NCBI RefSeq assembly: GCF_001418015.1
Contig: NZ_LIQG01000026.1
Location: 434,001-498,000, forward strand
Direction: 5' to 3'
DNA: 64,000 nt
DNA from: Lacinutrix mariniflava
Lineage (GTDB): Bacteria; Bacteroidota; Bacteroidia; Flavobacteriales; Flavobacteriaceae
The stretch's first letter is position 1. Each line of letters starts with the position of its first letter. The notes below the pieces were generated by a model. The model saw only the letters and a program-made list of their open reading frames with translations, was not told the DNA's origin and ran no database searches. Shown here piece after piece: positions 17,865 to 26,883 of this stretch. A program made the translations under genes and the position numbers.

Positions 17865-19121
17865 TTATAGCCTTGCAGTTACTATATTATCTGGTAAAAA
17901 ACCTTTTAAATCGAAAACGACTGTGTCTTTATTAATAATTTTTTCCCAATTTAAAGCATTAAACTTATTGTGTTTTACAGCAAGTACAATCGCATTATAT
18001 TTTTCAGTAATTTCTGGAATTAAATCTATATCGTATTCTTTTTTTACCTCTTCTTTATTAGCAAAAGAATCGTAAACATCTACATTTAATCCAAATTCCT
18101 TTAATTCATTAATTACATTTATTACTCCTGTGTTTCTTATATCTGGACAGTCTTCTTTAAAGGTTATTCCCATAACAAGCACCTTAGCGCCTTTAATTTC
18201 GTTTCCATTTAACGCTAAAAGCTTTATTAATTTATTAGCTACAAACATTCCCATATTAGAGTTTATGCGTCTTCCTGCTAATATTACTTCTGGATGATAA
18301 CCGACAGATTCGGCTTTATGTGTTAAATAATACGGGTCTACACCAATGCAGTGTCCGCCTACTAGTCCTGGAGTAAAGGGTAAAAAATTCCATTTCGTTT
18401 TCGCTGCGGCAAGAACTTGAGTAGTATCAATATCAAGCTTATCGAAAATAATAGCCAACTCATTAATAAAAGCAATATTTAAATCGCGCTGTGTATTCTC
18501 AATCACTTTCGCTGCTTCTGCTACTTTTATTGAGCTTGTTTTATGCGTGCCGGCCGTTATTATAGTGTTATATAAATTATCCACAACATTAGCAATTTCG
18601 GGCGTACTGCCAGAGGTCACTTTAATTATTTTACTAATAGTATGTTTTTTATCTCCTGGATTAATACGCTCAGGAGAATAACCACAAAAGAAATCCTTGT
18701 TAAATACTAGTCCGCTTTTTGTTGCTAAAATTGGTGCGCACACTTCTTCTGTACATCCTGGATACACTGTAGATTCGTAAATTACTATATCTCCCTTTTT
18801 TAAAGCTTTGGCAATCGTTTCACTCGCTTTAATTATTGGCGTTAAATCTGGTGACTTATGTTTAGTTATTGGAGTTGGAACGGTTACAATGTAGACGTTG
18901 GCAGATTTTAAATCTGCTTCATTGTTAGTAAAAACAAGTGTGTTCACATTTTCTAATGCCTCAGAAGATACTTCTAAGGTATGGTCCCTATTTACTTTAA
19001 GTTCGTTTATTCTAGTTTCATTAATATCGAAACCAATAACTGCAAACTCCTTTTTTGCAAACTCAACCGCTAAAGGTAATCCTACATAACCTAATCCAAT
19101 AATCGCAATTTTCTGTTCCAT
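17865..19121 (-). CDS. UDP-N-acetylhexosamine 6-dehydrogenase (WbpO/TviB type)
   Basis: 418 aa nucleotide-sugar dehydrogenase. IIGLGYVGLPLAVEFAKK is the NAD-binding motif, VPTPITKHKSPDL and ESTVYPGCTEE lie in the N-terminal domain, and LVGGHCIGVDPYYLTHKA carries the catalytic Cys. The KHKSPDL and YYLTHKAE segments fit WbpO/TviB-type enzymes that oxidise UDP-GlcNAc or UDP-GalNAc to the uronate, unlike the WecC-type enzyme nearby. It follows rfbD by 16 bp. Exact substrate cannot be read from sequence. Confidence 0.85.
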   Translation of the reverse strand: MEQKIAIIGLGYVGLPLAVEFAKKEFAVIGFDINETRINELKVNRDHTLEVSSEALENVNTLVFTNNEADLKSANVYIVTVPTPITKHKSPDLTPIIKASETIAKALKKGDIVIYESTVYPGCTEEVCAPILATKSGLVFNKDFFCGYSPERINPGDKKHTISKIIKVTSGSTPEIANVVDNLYNTIITAGTHKTSSIKVAEAAKVIENTQRDLNIAFINELAIIFDKLDIDTTQVLAAAKTKWNFLPFTPGLVGGHCIGVDPYYLTHKAESVGYHPEVILAGRRINSNMGMFVANKLIKLLALNGNEIKGAKVLVMGITFKEDCPDIRNTGVINVINELKEFGLNVDVYDSFANKEEVKKEYDIDLIPEITEKYNAIVLAVKHNKFNALNWEKIINKDTVVFDLKGFLPDNIVTARL

Positions 19122-19137
19122 AATAGTGCTTATTACG

Positions 19138-19986
19138 CTAAAATAAAGCTTTTAAACATGTCTCTAAACTTTCTTCCCACTCAGGAATTATAACATTGAA
19201 GTTTTGTTTTAATTTTGTTTTATTTAAAACACTATAATGTGGTCTATTTGCTGCTGTTGGGTATTGAGAAGTAGGAATTGAATTTAACTCAATAGTAGTT
19301 TTCGTTCTTCTAAATATTTCATTTGCAAAATCAAACCAACTAGCGACACCATTATTACTATAGTGGTATGTACCATGGTTTTTATTTTGTTTTATTAACA
19401 CTATAATGGTCTTAGCCAAATCCATTGCATAAGTTGGTGTGCCCACCTGATCGCTAACAATACTTAGTGTACTCCTTGTTTTTGCCAAATTGAGCATGCT
19501 TTTTAAAAAGTTATTCCCAAATTGAGAATACAACCAAGAGGTTCTTATAATAAAGTGTTGTTTTAAAGTATCTTGAATCGCTTTTTCTCCATCTAATTTT
19601 GTTTGCCCATAGACAGAAATTGGCTTGGTTTCATCATTTTCATGATAAGGTTCTGTTTTATTTCCATTAAACACAAAATCTGTAGAAATATGTATTAAAG
19701 TAATATTGTTTGTTTTACAAGATTCGGCTATATTTCTTACTGCTATATTATTAATTAAATTAGCTTTCTCCTTTTCTTCTTCAGCCTTATCTACTGCTGT
19801 GTAAGCTGCACAATTTATACAAAAATCGTAAGTGGAATTAAAAATAGTATTAATATTTTCTTTTGAAGAAATATCTAATGTAGTACTATTAAAAAAAGAA
19901 AACTCAAAATCTGTTTGCAATGCTAATGACTGTAAACATTGCCCTAATTGTCCATTCGATCCAGTAACTAAAACTTTGGTTTTCAT
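19138..19986 (-). CDS. rfbD: dTDP-4-dehydrorhamnose reductase RfbD
   Basis: 282 aa. VTGSNGQLGQCLQSLA is the NADPH-binding motif, STDFVFNGNKTEPYHENDE and YGQTKLDGEKA (catalytic Tyr-x3-Lys) are diagnostic, and RTSWLYSQFG follows. It performs the last step to dTDP-L-rhamnose. It lies 81 bp downstream of rfbC with an upstream leader that resembles the one before rfbA. Confidence 0.93.
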   Translation of the reverse strand: MKTKVLVTGSNGQLGQCLQSLALQTDFEFSFFNSTTLDISSKENINTIFNSTYDFCINCAAYTAVDKAEEEKEKANLINNIAVRNIAESCKTNNITLIHISTDFVFNGNKTEPYHENDETKPISVYGQTKLDGEKAIQDTLKQHFIIRTSWLYSQFGNNFLKSMLNLAKTRSTLSIVSDQVGTPTYAMDLAKTIIVLIKQNKNHGTYHYSNNGVASWFDFANEIFRRTKTTIELNSIPTSQYPTAANRPHYSVLNKTKLKQNFNVIIPEWEESLETCLKALF

Positions 19987-20014
19987 GTGCTATTTTCTAT
20001 TCTTTTATGATTTA

Positions 20015-20031
20015 ATGCTGTTAGCTATTAA
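20015..20031. repeat. short repeat shared with the rfbA upstream spacer, copy 1
   Basis: ATGCTGTTAGCTATTAA here and ATGCTGTTCGCTATTAA at 21521-21537 differ at one base. The bases between the repeat and the start codon also align loosely (TATTCTTTT shared), so the spacers before rfbD and rfbA look related. Confidence 0.5.
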
Positions 20032-20067
20032 CCATTTCTTAAAGTTTAACTATTTAATGTGCTCGTT

Positions 20068-20616
20068 TTATGGTAAAACAGCATTTTTAAACGTAGGAAG
20101 AATACTATCTTTTTCTGAAACTAGAAATTCCTCTTTGGGTAATTGCCAGTCTATTTTTAAATCGATATCATTAAAAATAACACCTTGTTCAGATGCTTTA
20201 TTATAATAATTATCACATTTATATGAAAAAATAGCTGTTTCACTTAACACAATAAAACCATGTGCAAAACCTCTAGGAACAAAGAGTTGTTTTTTATTTT
20301 CTTCCGAAATCTCTACCGAAACATGTTCTCCAAAAGTTTTAGAGTTTTGTCTTAAATCTACTGCAACATCCAACACCTTTCCTTTAACAACGCGAACGAG
20401 CTTTGCTTGAGCGTGAACTCCTGTTTGGTAATGTAGACCTCTTAATACGCCCTTTGTAGAATAAGACTCGTTATCTTGAACAAAAGTAGTATTAGACTTA
20501 GTCATTTCTTGAAATTGCTTCGAATTAAAGCTCTCAAAAAAATAACCTCTTTTGTCGTAAAAAATTTTGGGTTCAATAATAAGACAGCCCGTTAGTTTAG
20601 TTTCCAAAACTTTCAT
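20068..20616 (-). CDS. rfbC: dTDP-4-dehydrorhamnose 3,5-epimerase RfbC
   Basis: 182 aa cupin. FYDKRGYFFESFN, GVLRGLHYQ and QAKLVRVVKGKVLDVAVDLR carry the substrate-binding Arg and catalytic His of the family, and FVPRGFAHGFIVLSE follows. It epimerises C3 and C5 of dTDP-4-keto-6-deoxyglucose. It lies 10 bp after rfbA. Length is normal for the family. Confidence 0.94.
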   Translation of the reverse strand: MKVLETKLTGCLIIEPKIFYDKRGYFFESFNSKQFQEMTKSNTTFVQDNESYSTKGVLRGLHYQTGVHAQAKLVRVVKGKVLDVAVDLRQNSKTFGEHVSVEISEENKKQLFVPRGFAHGFIVLSETAIFSYKCDNYYNKASEQGVIFNDIDLKIDWQLPKEEFLVSEKDSILPTFKNAVLP

Positions 20617-20626
20617 TTAAATTCTT

Positions 20627-21490
20627 TTATTTCTCTAAAATACTAAGTAGATGTTTACCATAGCCACTTTTAACTAATGGTTTTACCAGTTCTTGGAGTT
20701 GGGATTTGTTAATATAACCCATTCTATAAGCAACCTCTTCAATAGCCCCAATTTTTAAGCCTTGTCTTTCTTCTATTACTTGAACAAACTGAGATGCTTG
20801 CATTAAGGAATTAAAAGTACCTGTATCTAACCAAGCTGTACCTTTATCCAAAACACTTACTTTAAGTTTTCCTTGTTTTAAATACTCTTTATTAACGTCT
20901 GTTATTTCTAATTCTCCTCTATGACTAGGCTTTATATTTTTAGCGATATTAACAACTTCGTTATCGTAAAAATAAATACCAGGAATAGCGTAATTAGATT
21001 TTGGGTTCTCTGGTTTTTCTTCTATCGAAATTACATTTCCGCTATCATCAAACTCGGCTACACCATAACGCTCTGGATCGTGTACATGATAAGCATAAAT
21101 AACGCCTCCTTCTGGGTCGTTATTCTCTTGTAACAATTTCTCTAAGCCTGTACCATAAAAAATATTATCTCCTAGAATAAGAGCTACTTTATCGTTACCA
21201 ATAAAATCTGCTCCAATAATAAAAGCTTCGGCTAGTCCATTAGGAGCTTCTTGAATAGCGTATTGAAAATTACACCCAAACTTCTTTCCATCTCCTAATA
21301 AGGCTTCAAATAGAGGCAAATCATGCGGTGTAGAAATTATTAAAATATCTTTTATCCCAGACCACATTAGTGTAGATAAAGGATAATAAATCATTGGCTT
21401 ATCGTAAATAGGCATTAATTGCTTGCTTACCGCCAATGTTAATGGGTGTAAACGTGTACCTGATCCTCCAGCCAATATTATTCCTTTCAT
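20627..21490 (-). CDS. rfbA: glucose-1-phosphate thymidylyltransferase RfbA
   Basis: 287 aa. [18 protein letters not shown] is the nucleotide-binding signature; [18 protein letters not shown] and LGDNIFYG are diagnostic of RfbA/RmlA. It makes dTDP-glucose from dTTP and glucose-1-phosphate, the first step to rhamnose, and is normally feedback-inhibited by dTDP-rhamnose. Gene order rfbB-A-C-D is the common one. Confidence 0.95.
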   Translation of the reverse strand: MKGIILAGGSGTRLHPLTLAVSKQLMPIYDKPMIYYPLSTLMWSGIKDILIISTPHDLPLFEALLGDGKKFGCNFQYAIQEAPNGLAEAFIIGADFIGNDKVALILGDNIFYGTGLEKLLQENNDPEGGVIYAYHVHDPERYGVAEFDDSGNVISIEEKPENPKSNYAIPGIYFYDNEVVNIAKNIKPSHRGELEITDVNKEYLKQGKLKVSVLDKGTAWLDTGTFNSLMQASQFVQVIEERQGLKIGAIEEVAYRMGYINKSQLQELVKPLVKSGYGKHLLSILEK

Positions 21491-21520
21491 GTGTTATATT
21501 TATTCTTTTCTAACGGACAC

Positions 21521-21537
21521 ATGCTGTTCGCTATTAA
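21521..21537. repeat. short repeat shared with the rfbD upstream spacer, copy 2
   Basis: ATGCTGTTCGCTATTAA lies 30 bp before the rfbA start codon and matches 20015-20031 before rfbD with one mismatch. No function is evident. Confidence 0.5.
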
Positions 21538-21580
21538 TATTTTAATTTAGCGATATTACTCTAAGCATGCTCTTTTCATT

Positions 21581-22597
21581 CTATGAATTATATTTATTTA
21601 GATACCAGTCTATTGTTTTTCGAATTCCAGACTCAAAATTTTCATCTGCTTTCCAGCTTAATTCACTTTCTATTTTATCAGCATCAATAGCATATCTAAA
21701 GTCGTGTCCTGGTCTGTCTTTAACAAAAGTAATTTGCTTTTTATATGAATTTTTAGATGGTTGTACTTCGTCTAAAATATTACAAATTGTATTTACAATA
21801 GATAAATTATCTCTTTCATTTCTTCCTCCAATATTGTAAGTTTCTCCAGATTTCCCACTTTTATAAGCTAATTCTATTCCTTTACAATGATCTAAAACAT
21901 ATAGCCAATCGCGAATATTCTTACCATCACCATAAATTGGGATATCCTCTCCTGAAATTGCCTTTCTTATTATGGTAGGAATCAACTTTTCATTATGTTG
22001 TTTTGGGCCATAATTGTTAGAACAATTGGTAGTTACAACATTCATTCCGTAGGTATGAAAATAGCTACGCACAATAAAATCGGACGCTGCTTTAGATGCA
22101 CTATAAGGGCTATTAGGTGCGTAAGGTGTATTCTCTGTAAACAAACCTATTTCTCCTAAAGTACCATAAACCTCATCTGTTGAAATATGATGAAATCTAG
22201 CGTTTTCGAAACCCTTTTTTATTTGGTTTGGTCCAGACATCCAGAAGTGTTTTGCTACGTCTAATAAATTAAAAGTTCCTGTAATATTTGTATCTACAAA
22301 AGCACCTGGATTTTTTATAGAATTATCTACATGCGATTCTGCTGCAAAATGTATAACACCTTGAAATTTGTATTTATTAAATAACTCTTCGATTAATAAT
22401 CTATCACAAATATCTCCCTCCACAAAGGTGTAATTTGTATTAGCTTCAATCTCTTTTAGGTTTGTAACATCACCAGCATAAGTAAGCTTATCTAGGTTTA
22501 CAACATGAGTATCTTTATTGTTCTCTAAAAAATAAGGTATGAAGTTAGAGCCAATAAAACCTGCTCCGCCAGTAATTAATATATTTTTATTCTTCAT
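21581..22597 (-). CDS. rfbB: dTDP-glucose 4,6-dehydratase RfbB
   Basis: 338 aa extended short-chain dehydrogenase. ILITGGAGFIGSNFIPYF is the NAD motif, STDEVYGTLGE supplies catalytic Asp-Glu, and PYSASKAASD holds the Tyr-x3-Lys pair. It converts dTDP-glucose to dTDP-4-keto-6-deoxyglucose. Its start overlaps the end of the Wzz-like gene by eleven bases, so the chain-length regulator and rhamnose genes are coupled. Confidence 0.95.
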   Translation of the reverse strand: MKNKNILITGGAGFIGSNFIPYFLENNKDTHVVNLDKLTYAGDVTNLKEIEANTNYTFVEGDICDRLLIEELFNKYKFQGVIHFAAESHVDNSIKNPGAFVDTNITGTFNLLDVAKHFWMSGPNQIKKGFENARFHHISTDEVYGTLGEIGLFTENTPYAPNSPYSASKAASDFIVRSYFHTYGMNVVTTNCSNNYGPKQHNEKLIPTIIRKAISGEDIPIYGDGKNIRDWLYVLDHCKGIELAYKSGKSGETYNIGGRNERDNLSIVNTICNILDEVQPSKNSYKKQITFVKDRPGHDFRYAIDADKIESELSWKADENFESGIRKTIDWYLNKYNS

Positions 22598-23648
22598 AGT
22601 TATTTACAAAGCTTACTGTTTTCCTGATTATGTAAAAGAAAGTCAGTAATAATAACGCTAAAACAGGTACAATAGTAGTGTAGCTCTTATACCAAACTGT
22701 AACTTTATTACCAACTTGTTGGAAGCTTGAAATAACATCTGCTAAAACATCTTGTGTGATCCTCTTTTCTTCTAAGCCTCTAAGATTATTTCGTAACTCA
22801 AGTTCTTTTGTTAGTAGCTCATATTCTTTTGTGTCTGGCTTCTCTTGCGTTAACGGTAATTCACCTACTCTAAAACTTGATGTAAGGTTTTCAGCATCTT
22901 TCTGTAAGACGTCTATATATATTGTCTGTAACTCATTAACCCTCTTTAAAGCAGACTTTATATTATCTTTTTCAAGTTCATAGTAAACAGAATCTCTTCT
23001 ACGTTTAGTTCTTGAATACTCTGTATTAAAAGCAACATTAATACCATCTTCTAGCTCTTTAAAAACATCCTTCTTCGTTGATTTTGCTGTTATTAAAAAA
23101 ACATCTCCCGTAAAGATACTTCTGTTTTCAATAAATTTTTCATAAGAGGTCTTGTTAAGTGCAAAAGAATCCAGTTGTCTTGCAAAATTTTGATATTGTA
23201 GAACTCTATCATTTTCTGTCTCGGGTCCTGGCTCAATCTTGAAACTTAATAGAGACTTAACATCTACATTGTTGCCTTCTGCATTAAATATTTTACTTAA
23301 AGCATCGTAATCTCCACTAGCAATTAGCGCATTATAATAACCAATATTAGTAACCAATTGAAATTTAGACCCTGAGTAAGGTGTTACCAACATATCTGAA
23401 GTGTAAACATCAACCTTGGACTTGTCTAGAAAATAACCAGCTACATAAGCAAGTAATAAAACACCTAAAATTACTTTCCAGCCGTTAACAACAACTTTAA
23501 GAGCGCTAATTATAAAAGAAAAAACAGCTTTAACAACTGAGGATATAAAAATATATACTTTATTTAAAAGGTTTCCAATAAGATTAAAAAACACAATTAA
23601 ATCAACTTCTTCATTGTTGTTTTTATTCGATGGTAATTCTTGACTCAT
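22587..23648 (-). CDS. Wzz-like chain length determinant / polysaccharide co-polymerase
   Basis: 353 aa. Two hydrophobic segments bracket a long periplasmic region: one at residues ~52-72 (after an amphipathic N-terminal stretch) and one at ~325-342. The periplasmic part is mostly helical with coiled-coil character (ELQTIYIDVLQKDAE, ELELRNNLRGLEEKR), as in Wzz/PCP proteins. There is no tyrosine-kinase domain, so it is PCP-1-like. Its place at the head of the rhamnose genes supports regulation of chain length. Confidence 0.75.
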   Translation of the reverse strand: MSQELPSNKNNNEEVDLIVFFNLIGNLLNKVYIFISSVVKAVFSFIISALKVVVNGWKVILGVLLLAYVAGYFLDKSKVDVYTSDMLVTPYSGSKFQLVTNIGYYNALIASGDYDALSKIFNAEGNNVDVKSLLSFKIEPGPETENDRVLQYQNFARQLDSFALNKTSYEKFIENRSIFTGDVFLITAKSTKKDVFKELEDGINVAFNTEYSRTKRRRDSVYYELEKDNIKSALKRVNELQTIYIDVLQKDAENLTSSFRVGELPLTQEKPDTKEYELLTKELELRNNLRGLEEKRITQDVLADVISSFQQVGNKVTVWYKSYTTIVPVLALLLLTFFYIIRKTVSFVNNYEE

Positions 23649-23663
23649 AATTTATAATAATGG

Positions 23664-25352
23664 TTAATTGAAAATTTGTTGCAATATTTTTCGTGTAATT
23701 AAATATGTTGGCTTAACTCCCGATGTACCTAAACCTCCTGAAGCTAAAGTACCTCCTGTTTCTAAAGGATTATCACTAGCATAATAAGCATATCTTACCT
23801 TTACGTCTGGATTAATACTTCCTCTTACTTTAGACGCTGCTTGAATTGCCTTTTGGTAATGTGCGCCTTCCATTTCTAGACCGATAACATTCCATGTTGA
23901 GTTATAAAAGAACTTTAAAATATCTTTATTTTGAAGAGATGTACCTAAAACGGTAATCATGCTTCCTTCAAAAACTTCAACACCTTGTCCTTCTAGATCT
24001 TCTTTACCTAATTCATTTTTAAAAGGATAATTATCAGCTGTTCCTTCAAAAATATGTGCAGAAGGAATCATTATATCTCCTTTACCACCTTCAAGAATTC
24101 CAGCTTTTCCCATAATTGAGATAGACTCGATATTTAAATGTGTTTTATCTTTTCCAGTTCCGTAAGGTTTTAAAAACTCATCAATTGTCTCGTAAGCTTG
24201 TTCTCCAAAAGCATAGTCCATAACAAAAAGTACAGGTTTCTCGCTGTCCTTTTCGGCCTTACTAAGTCCCAAATCTGTATGACTTAAGTCTAATTTTGCT
24301 GTATCAAAAATCTGAACATTAATATTAGTTCCAGAAGTGTCTTTGATATATATCATGCCTTGCTGTAACGCTTTTTGCGTTACCTTATTGCGTAAGCTTT
24401 CATTTTCAGAACTACTTAACGCTTCATAAACTTCAAAAATATCTTTTTTAGAAGTTAATGTTTTTAATGCTTGTGGTGCATACAAGGTGTTCATTACACT
24501 ATGTAAGTTGGCACTAATAATATGTATTGGTCTAGATAATAAATCGTTTTTCTTAAGTGTTTCTTTAATAGTATCTGCCCAACGCTCTCCATGGATGTGG
24601 TGACCTAAGCGTTCTCGTAATACAGGACTAAAAGTAACTGTGCGCTTGTTATTATTTATAACCTCATCTATTGCCAGTTTCCCTAACCAGTAAACAATTT
24701 CTAATAAGCGTTCTGGATGCTTAGTTGTAGCAAATACACCATAAACATCTGTTATCTCTTTAAAAGTACGTCCTAGAATATTTGCTGCATGTGTTATGGC
24801 TATCTCACGCTCCTGATTAGTTAGTTTCTTGCTGCTTAAAACAGCTGTTTCTAATTTAATCCAATCTCTAGTTGTAGAGCCGTTATCATCTATAACTACT
24901 CGCTTAAAGATTTTATGTGATTCTACAAAAAGAAACGTTAAGTGCGTTAAAATATCGTAGATTTCACTGCGTCCACGCGTGATCTCAATATTCATTTGCT
25001 CCTCGTCTATACGGTAGCAATTACGTCTTCTTTTTGGTGGAATAATAGCTTCAAAATGAGAATCGGCATAACCTTCATCGCTTGTAAGGTTAATAAAACG
25101 ACATTCTTCTATACCAATTGGAAGTCTATCTATAACATATAAAAGCCCTTCTAACTCGGCCTTTTCATCTGCAATCGATCCATAAATTTCTGGTCTTAAA
25201 ACCAAAAGCGCTTCTCTTAAGGTTTCCCCAGAAATTCCCATAGGCTTATAAAAGCCACGGTTGAATAAATGTCTCATTGTAATGTACATTCTTTCAATGG
25301 CATTCGAGCTTTCTTGCGCTCTTGTTCTTTCGTGTTTTTTTATCTTACTCAT
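23664..25352 (-). CDS. conserved Bacteroidota protein with a nucleoside-phosphorylase-like C-terminal domain
   Basis: 562 aa, soluble, no signal peptide. I recall this as a conserved Bacteroidota family of unknown function (possibly DUF6909; unverified). Residues 1-365 are mostly helical and charged. From residue ~372 the pattern is that of the PNP/UDP phosphorylase superfamily: IMGKAGILEGGKGDIMIPSA (about 413-432) matches the glycine-rich 'G.AG....GDi.ip' segment, GLEMEGAHYQKA (E493-M-E-G496) the ribose-binding MEG motif, and YASDNPL (S526-D-N-P) the catalytic 'SD' loop, closest in style to AMP nucleosidase. A TATCTTTG box lies just upstream. Substrate is unknown. Confidence 0.7.
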   Translation of the reverse strand: MSKIKKHERTRAQESSNAIERMYITMRHLFNRGFYKPMGISGETLREALLVLRPEIYGSIADEKAELEGLLYVIDRLPIGIEECRFINLTSDEGYADSHFEAIIPPKRRRNCYRIDEEQMNIEITRGRSEIYDILTHLTFLFVESHKIFKRVVIDDNGSTTRDWIKLETAVLSSKKLTNQEREIAITHAANILGRTFKEITDVYGVFATTKHPERLLEIVYWLGKLAIDEVINNNKRTVTFSPVLRERLGHHIHGERWADTIKETLKKNDLLSRPIHIISANLHSVMNTLYAPQALKTLTSKKDIFEVYEALSSSENESLRNKVTQKALQQGMIYIKDTSGTNINVQIFDTAKLDLSHTDLGLSKAEKDSEKPVLFVMDYAFGEQAYETIDEFLKPYGTGKDKTHLNIESISIMGKAGILEGGKGDIMIPSAHIFEGTADNYPFKNELGKEDLEGQGVEVFEGSMITVLGTSLQNKDILKFFYNSTWNVIGLEMEGAHYQKAIQAASKVRGSINPDVKVRYAYYASDNPLETGGTLASGGLGTSGVKPTYLITRKILQQIFN

Positions 25353-25369
25353 GTAATTTCCTTAGCTAG

Positions 25370-25377
25370 CAAAGATA
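25370..25377 (-). promoter_or_regulatory. possible -7 box before the nucleosidase-like gene
   Basis: TATCTTTG on the minus strand fits TAnnTTTG and ends 17 bp before the ATG at 25352. No clear TTG lies 19 bp upstream. It would allow separate expression from the GH3 gene, whose stop is only 28 bp from this start. Confidence 0.4.
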
Positions 25378-25380
25378 GTA

Positions 25381-26883
25381 TTATTTAATTATTATTTCGG
25401 CATTTAACGCATCTGCTATAATACGGTCGTTTGCAAGACGTGGAATTTTATTTTGTCCGCCTAATTTTCCAATAGATTTCATGTAGTTTTGAAACCCGTT
25501 TTTTCTTATTACAGATATTTTTAATGGCTGTAAAACCTTACCAACAATCAAGTCTAGATAATAACTATTTTGTTGTTGTAAAGCTGCGTCTATTTTTTGC
25601 GCTAAAGCGGAAAGACTTTCTGGTTCGTTCTCAAACTCGATAAACCATTCATGATATGGTAAACCAGAATCTGGATTAATTTGCGGAGCAACCGTAAACT
25701 CGTTAATTCTAACCGAAGTGCCTTCCGTAGCTATGCGCAAGGCATGTTCCACTTCTTTACCAATAACGTGCTCTCCAAAGGCGGAGATAAAGTGTTTTAT
25801 ACGCCCAGAAACGATAACACGAAATGGTTTTGTGCTTGTAAATATTACAGTATCTCCCACATTATAAGCCCATAATCCCGCATTTGTCGAGATTATTAAA
25901 ACATAATTTTTTCCAACCTCAACATCTTTTATGGTGATTCGCTTTGGATTGTCTTCAAAAAAATCCTCAGCTAATACAAACTCATAAAACATTCCAGAAT
26001 CAAGCTGAAGCAACATCCCTTTTTCATCTTGTTTATCTTGAAAAGCAAAAAAGCCTTCACTTGCTGGATATAATTCTATACTATCTACTTTTCGTCCTAT
26101 TAAATTTTCGAACTTAGCTCTGTAAGGCTCATAATTAACGCCTCCAAAAATGAAAAGGTTGAAATTCTTAAAAATATCTCCAACTTTTTTTCCTGTTTTC
26201 TTTTCTAGTTTTTCAAAATACATTTGTACCCAAGACGGTATTCCCGAAATAATAGTCATGTCTTCTGGCAATGTTTCTTCTACCACAGCATCTACTTTAG
26301 TCTCCCAATCTTCAATGCAATTAGTTTCCCAAGATGGTAACCTGTTTTTTTGAAGGTATTTTGGTACATAGTGCGCAACAATACCCGATAATCTCCCTAA
26401 TTGTACGCCATTTTGCTCTGTTAGAATTGGACTACCTTGTAAAAAAATCATTTTACCATCTACAAACTTAGCGTTACCAGTTTCATGGATGTAAAGCAAG
26501 ATGGCATTTCGAGCCGCATTTACGTGGTTAGGCATACTATCGGCTGTAATAGGAATATATTTTGCACCAGATGTTGTACCAGATGTTTTTGCAAAATATA
26601 ATGGTTTTCCTTTCCAAAGGATGTCTTTTTCTCCTGCAACCACTCTTTCAACATACGGTTTAAGCGCTTCGTAATCGCGAATAGGAACATGCTTTATAAA
26701 ATCGTCATGATTTTTTATAGTATTAAAACTATGATCTTTTCCAAAGGTTGTTTCAGATGCTCCTTTAATTAAATCTCGAAAGACCTTTTCTTGGGTTTCA
26801 ATAGGATTATTAGCCCATTTTTGAACTTTTTTATAAACTCTTTTTGCAAATGGTTTTGCCAACGCTGCTTTTAGTGATAGCAT
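25381..26883 (-). CDS. GH3-family acyl-acid amido synthetase-like protein
   Basis: 500 aa. LYFAKTSGTTSGAKYIPIT (near residue 95) is the ATP/AMP-binding motif of the GH3 family (acyl-adenylate/thioester-forming superfamily), with FGGVNYEPY, ELYPASEGFFAFQ and NVGDTVIFTSTKPFRVIVSGR further on. Plant GH3 enzymes conjugate amino acids to hormone-like acids; bacterial relatives are common in Bacteroidota but their substrates are not known to me. The ATG overlaps the stop of the upstream hydrolase gene (TAATG at 26883), so they are translationally coupled. Confidence 0.88.
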   Translation of the reverse strand: MLSLKAALAKPFAKRVYKKVQKWANNPIETQEKVFRDLIKGASETTFGKDHSFNTIKNHDDFIKHVPIRDYEALKPYVERVVAGEKDILWKGKPLYFAKTSGTTSGAKYIPITADSMPNHVNAARNAILLYIHETGNAKFVDGKMIFLQGSPILTEQNGVQLGRLSGIVAHYVPKYLQKNRLPSWETNCIEDWETKVDAVVEETLPEDMTIISGIPSWVQMYFEKLEKKTGKKVGDIFKNFNLFIFGGVNYEPYRAKFENLIGRKVDSIELYPASEGFFAFQDKQDEKGMLLQLDSGMFYEFVLAEDFFEDNPKRITIKDVEVGKNYVLIISTNAGLWAYNVGDTVIFTSTKPFRVIVSGRIKHFISAFGEHVIGKEVEHALRIATEGTSVRINEFTVAPQINPDSGLPYHEWFIEFENEPESLSALAQKIDAALQQQNSYYLDLIVGKVLQPLKISVIRKNGFQNYMKSIGKLGGQNKIPRLANDRIIADALNAEIIIK

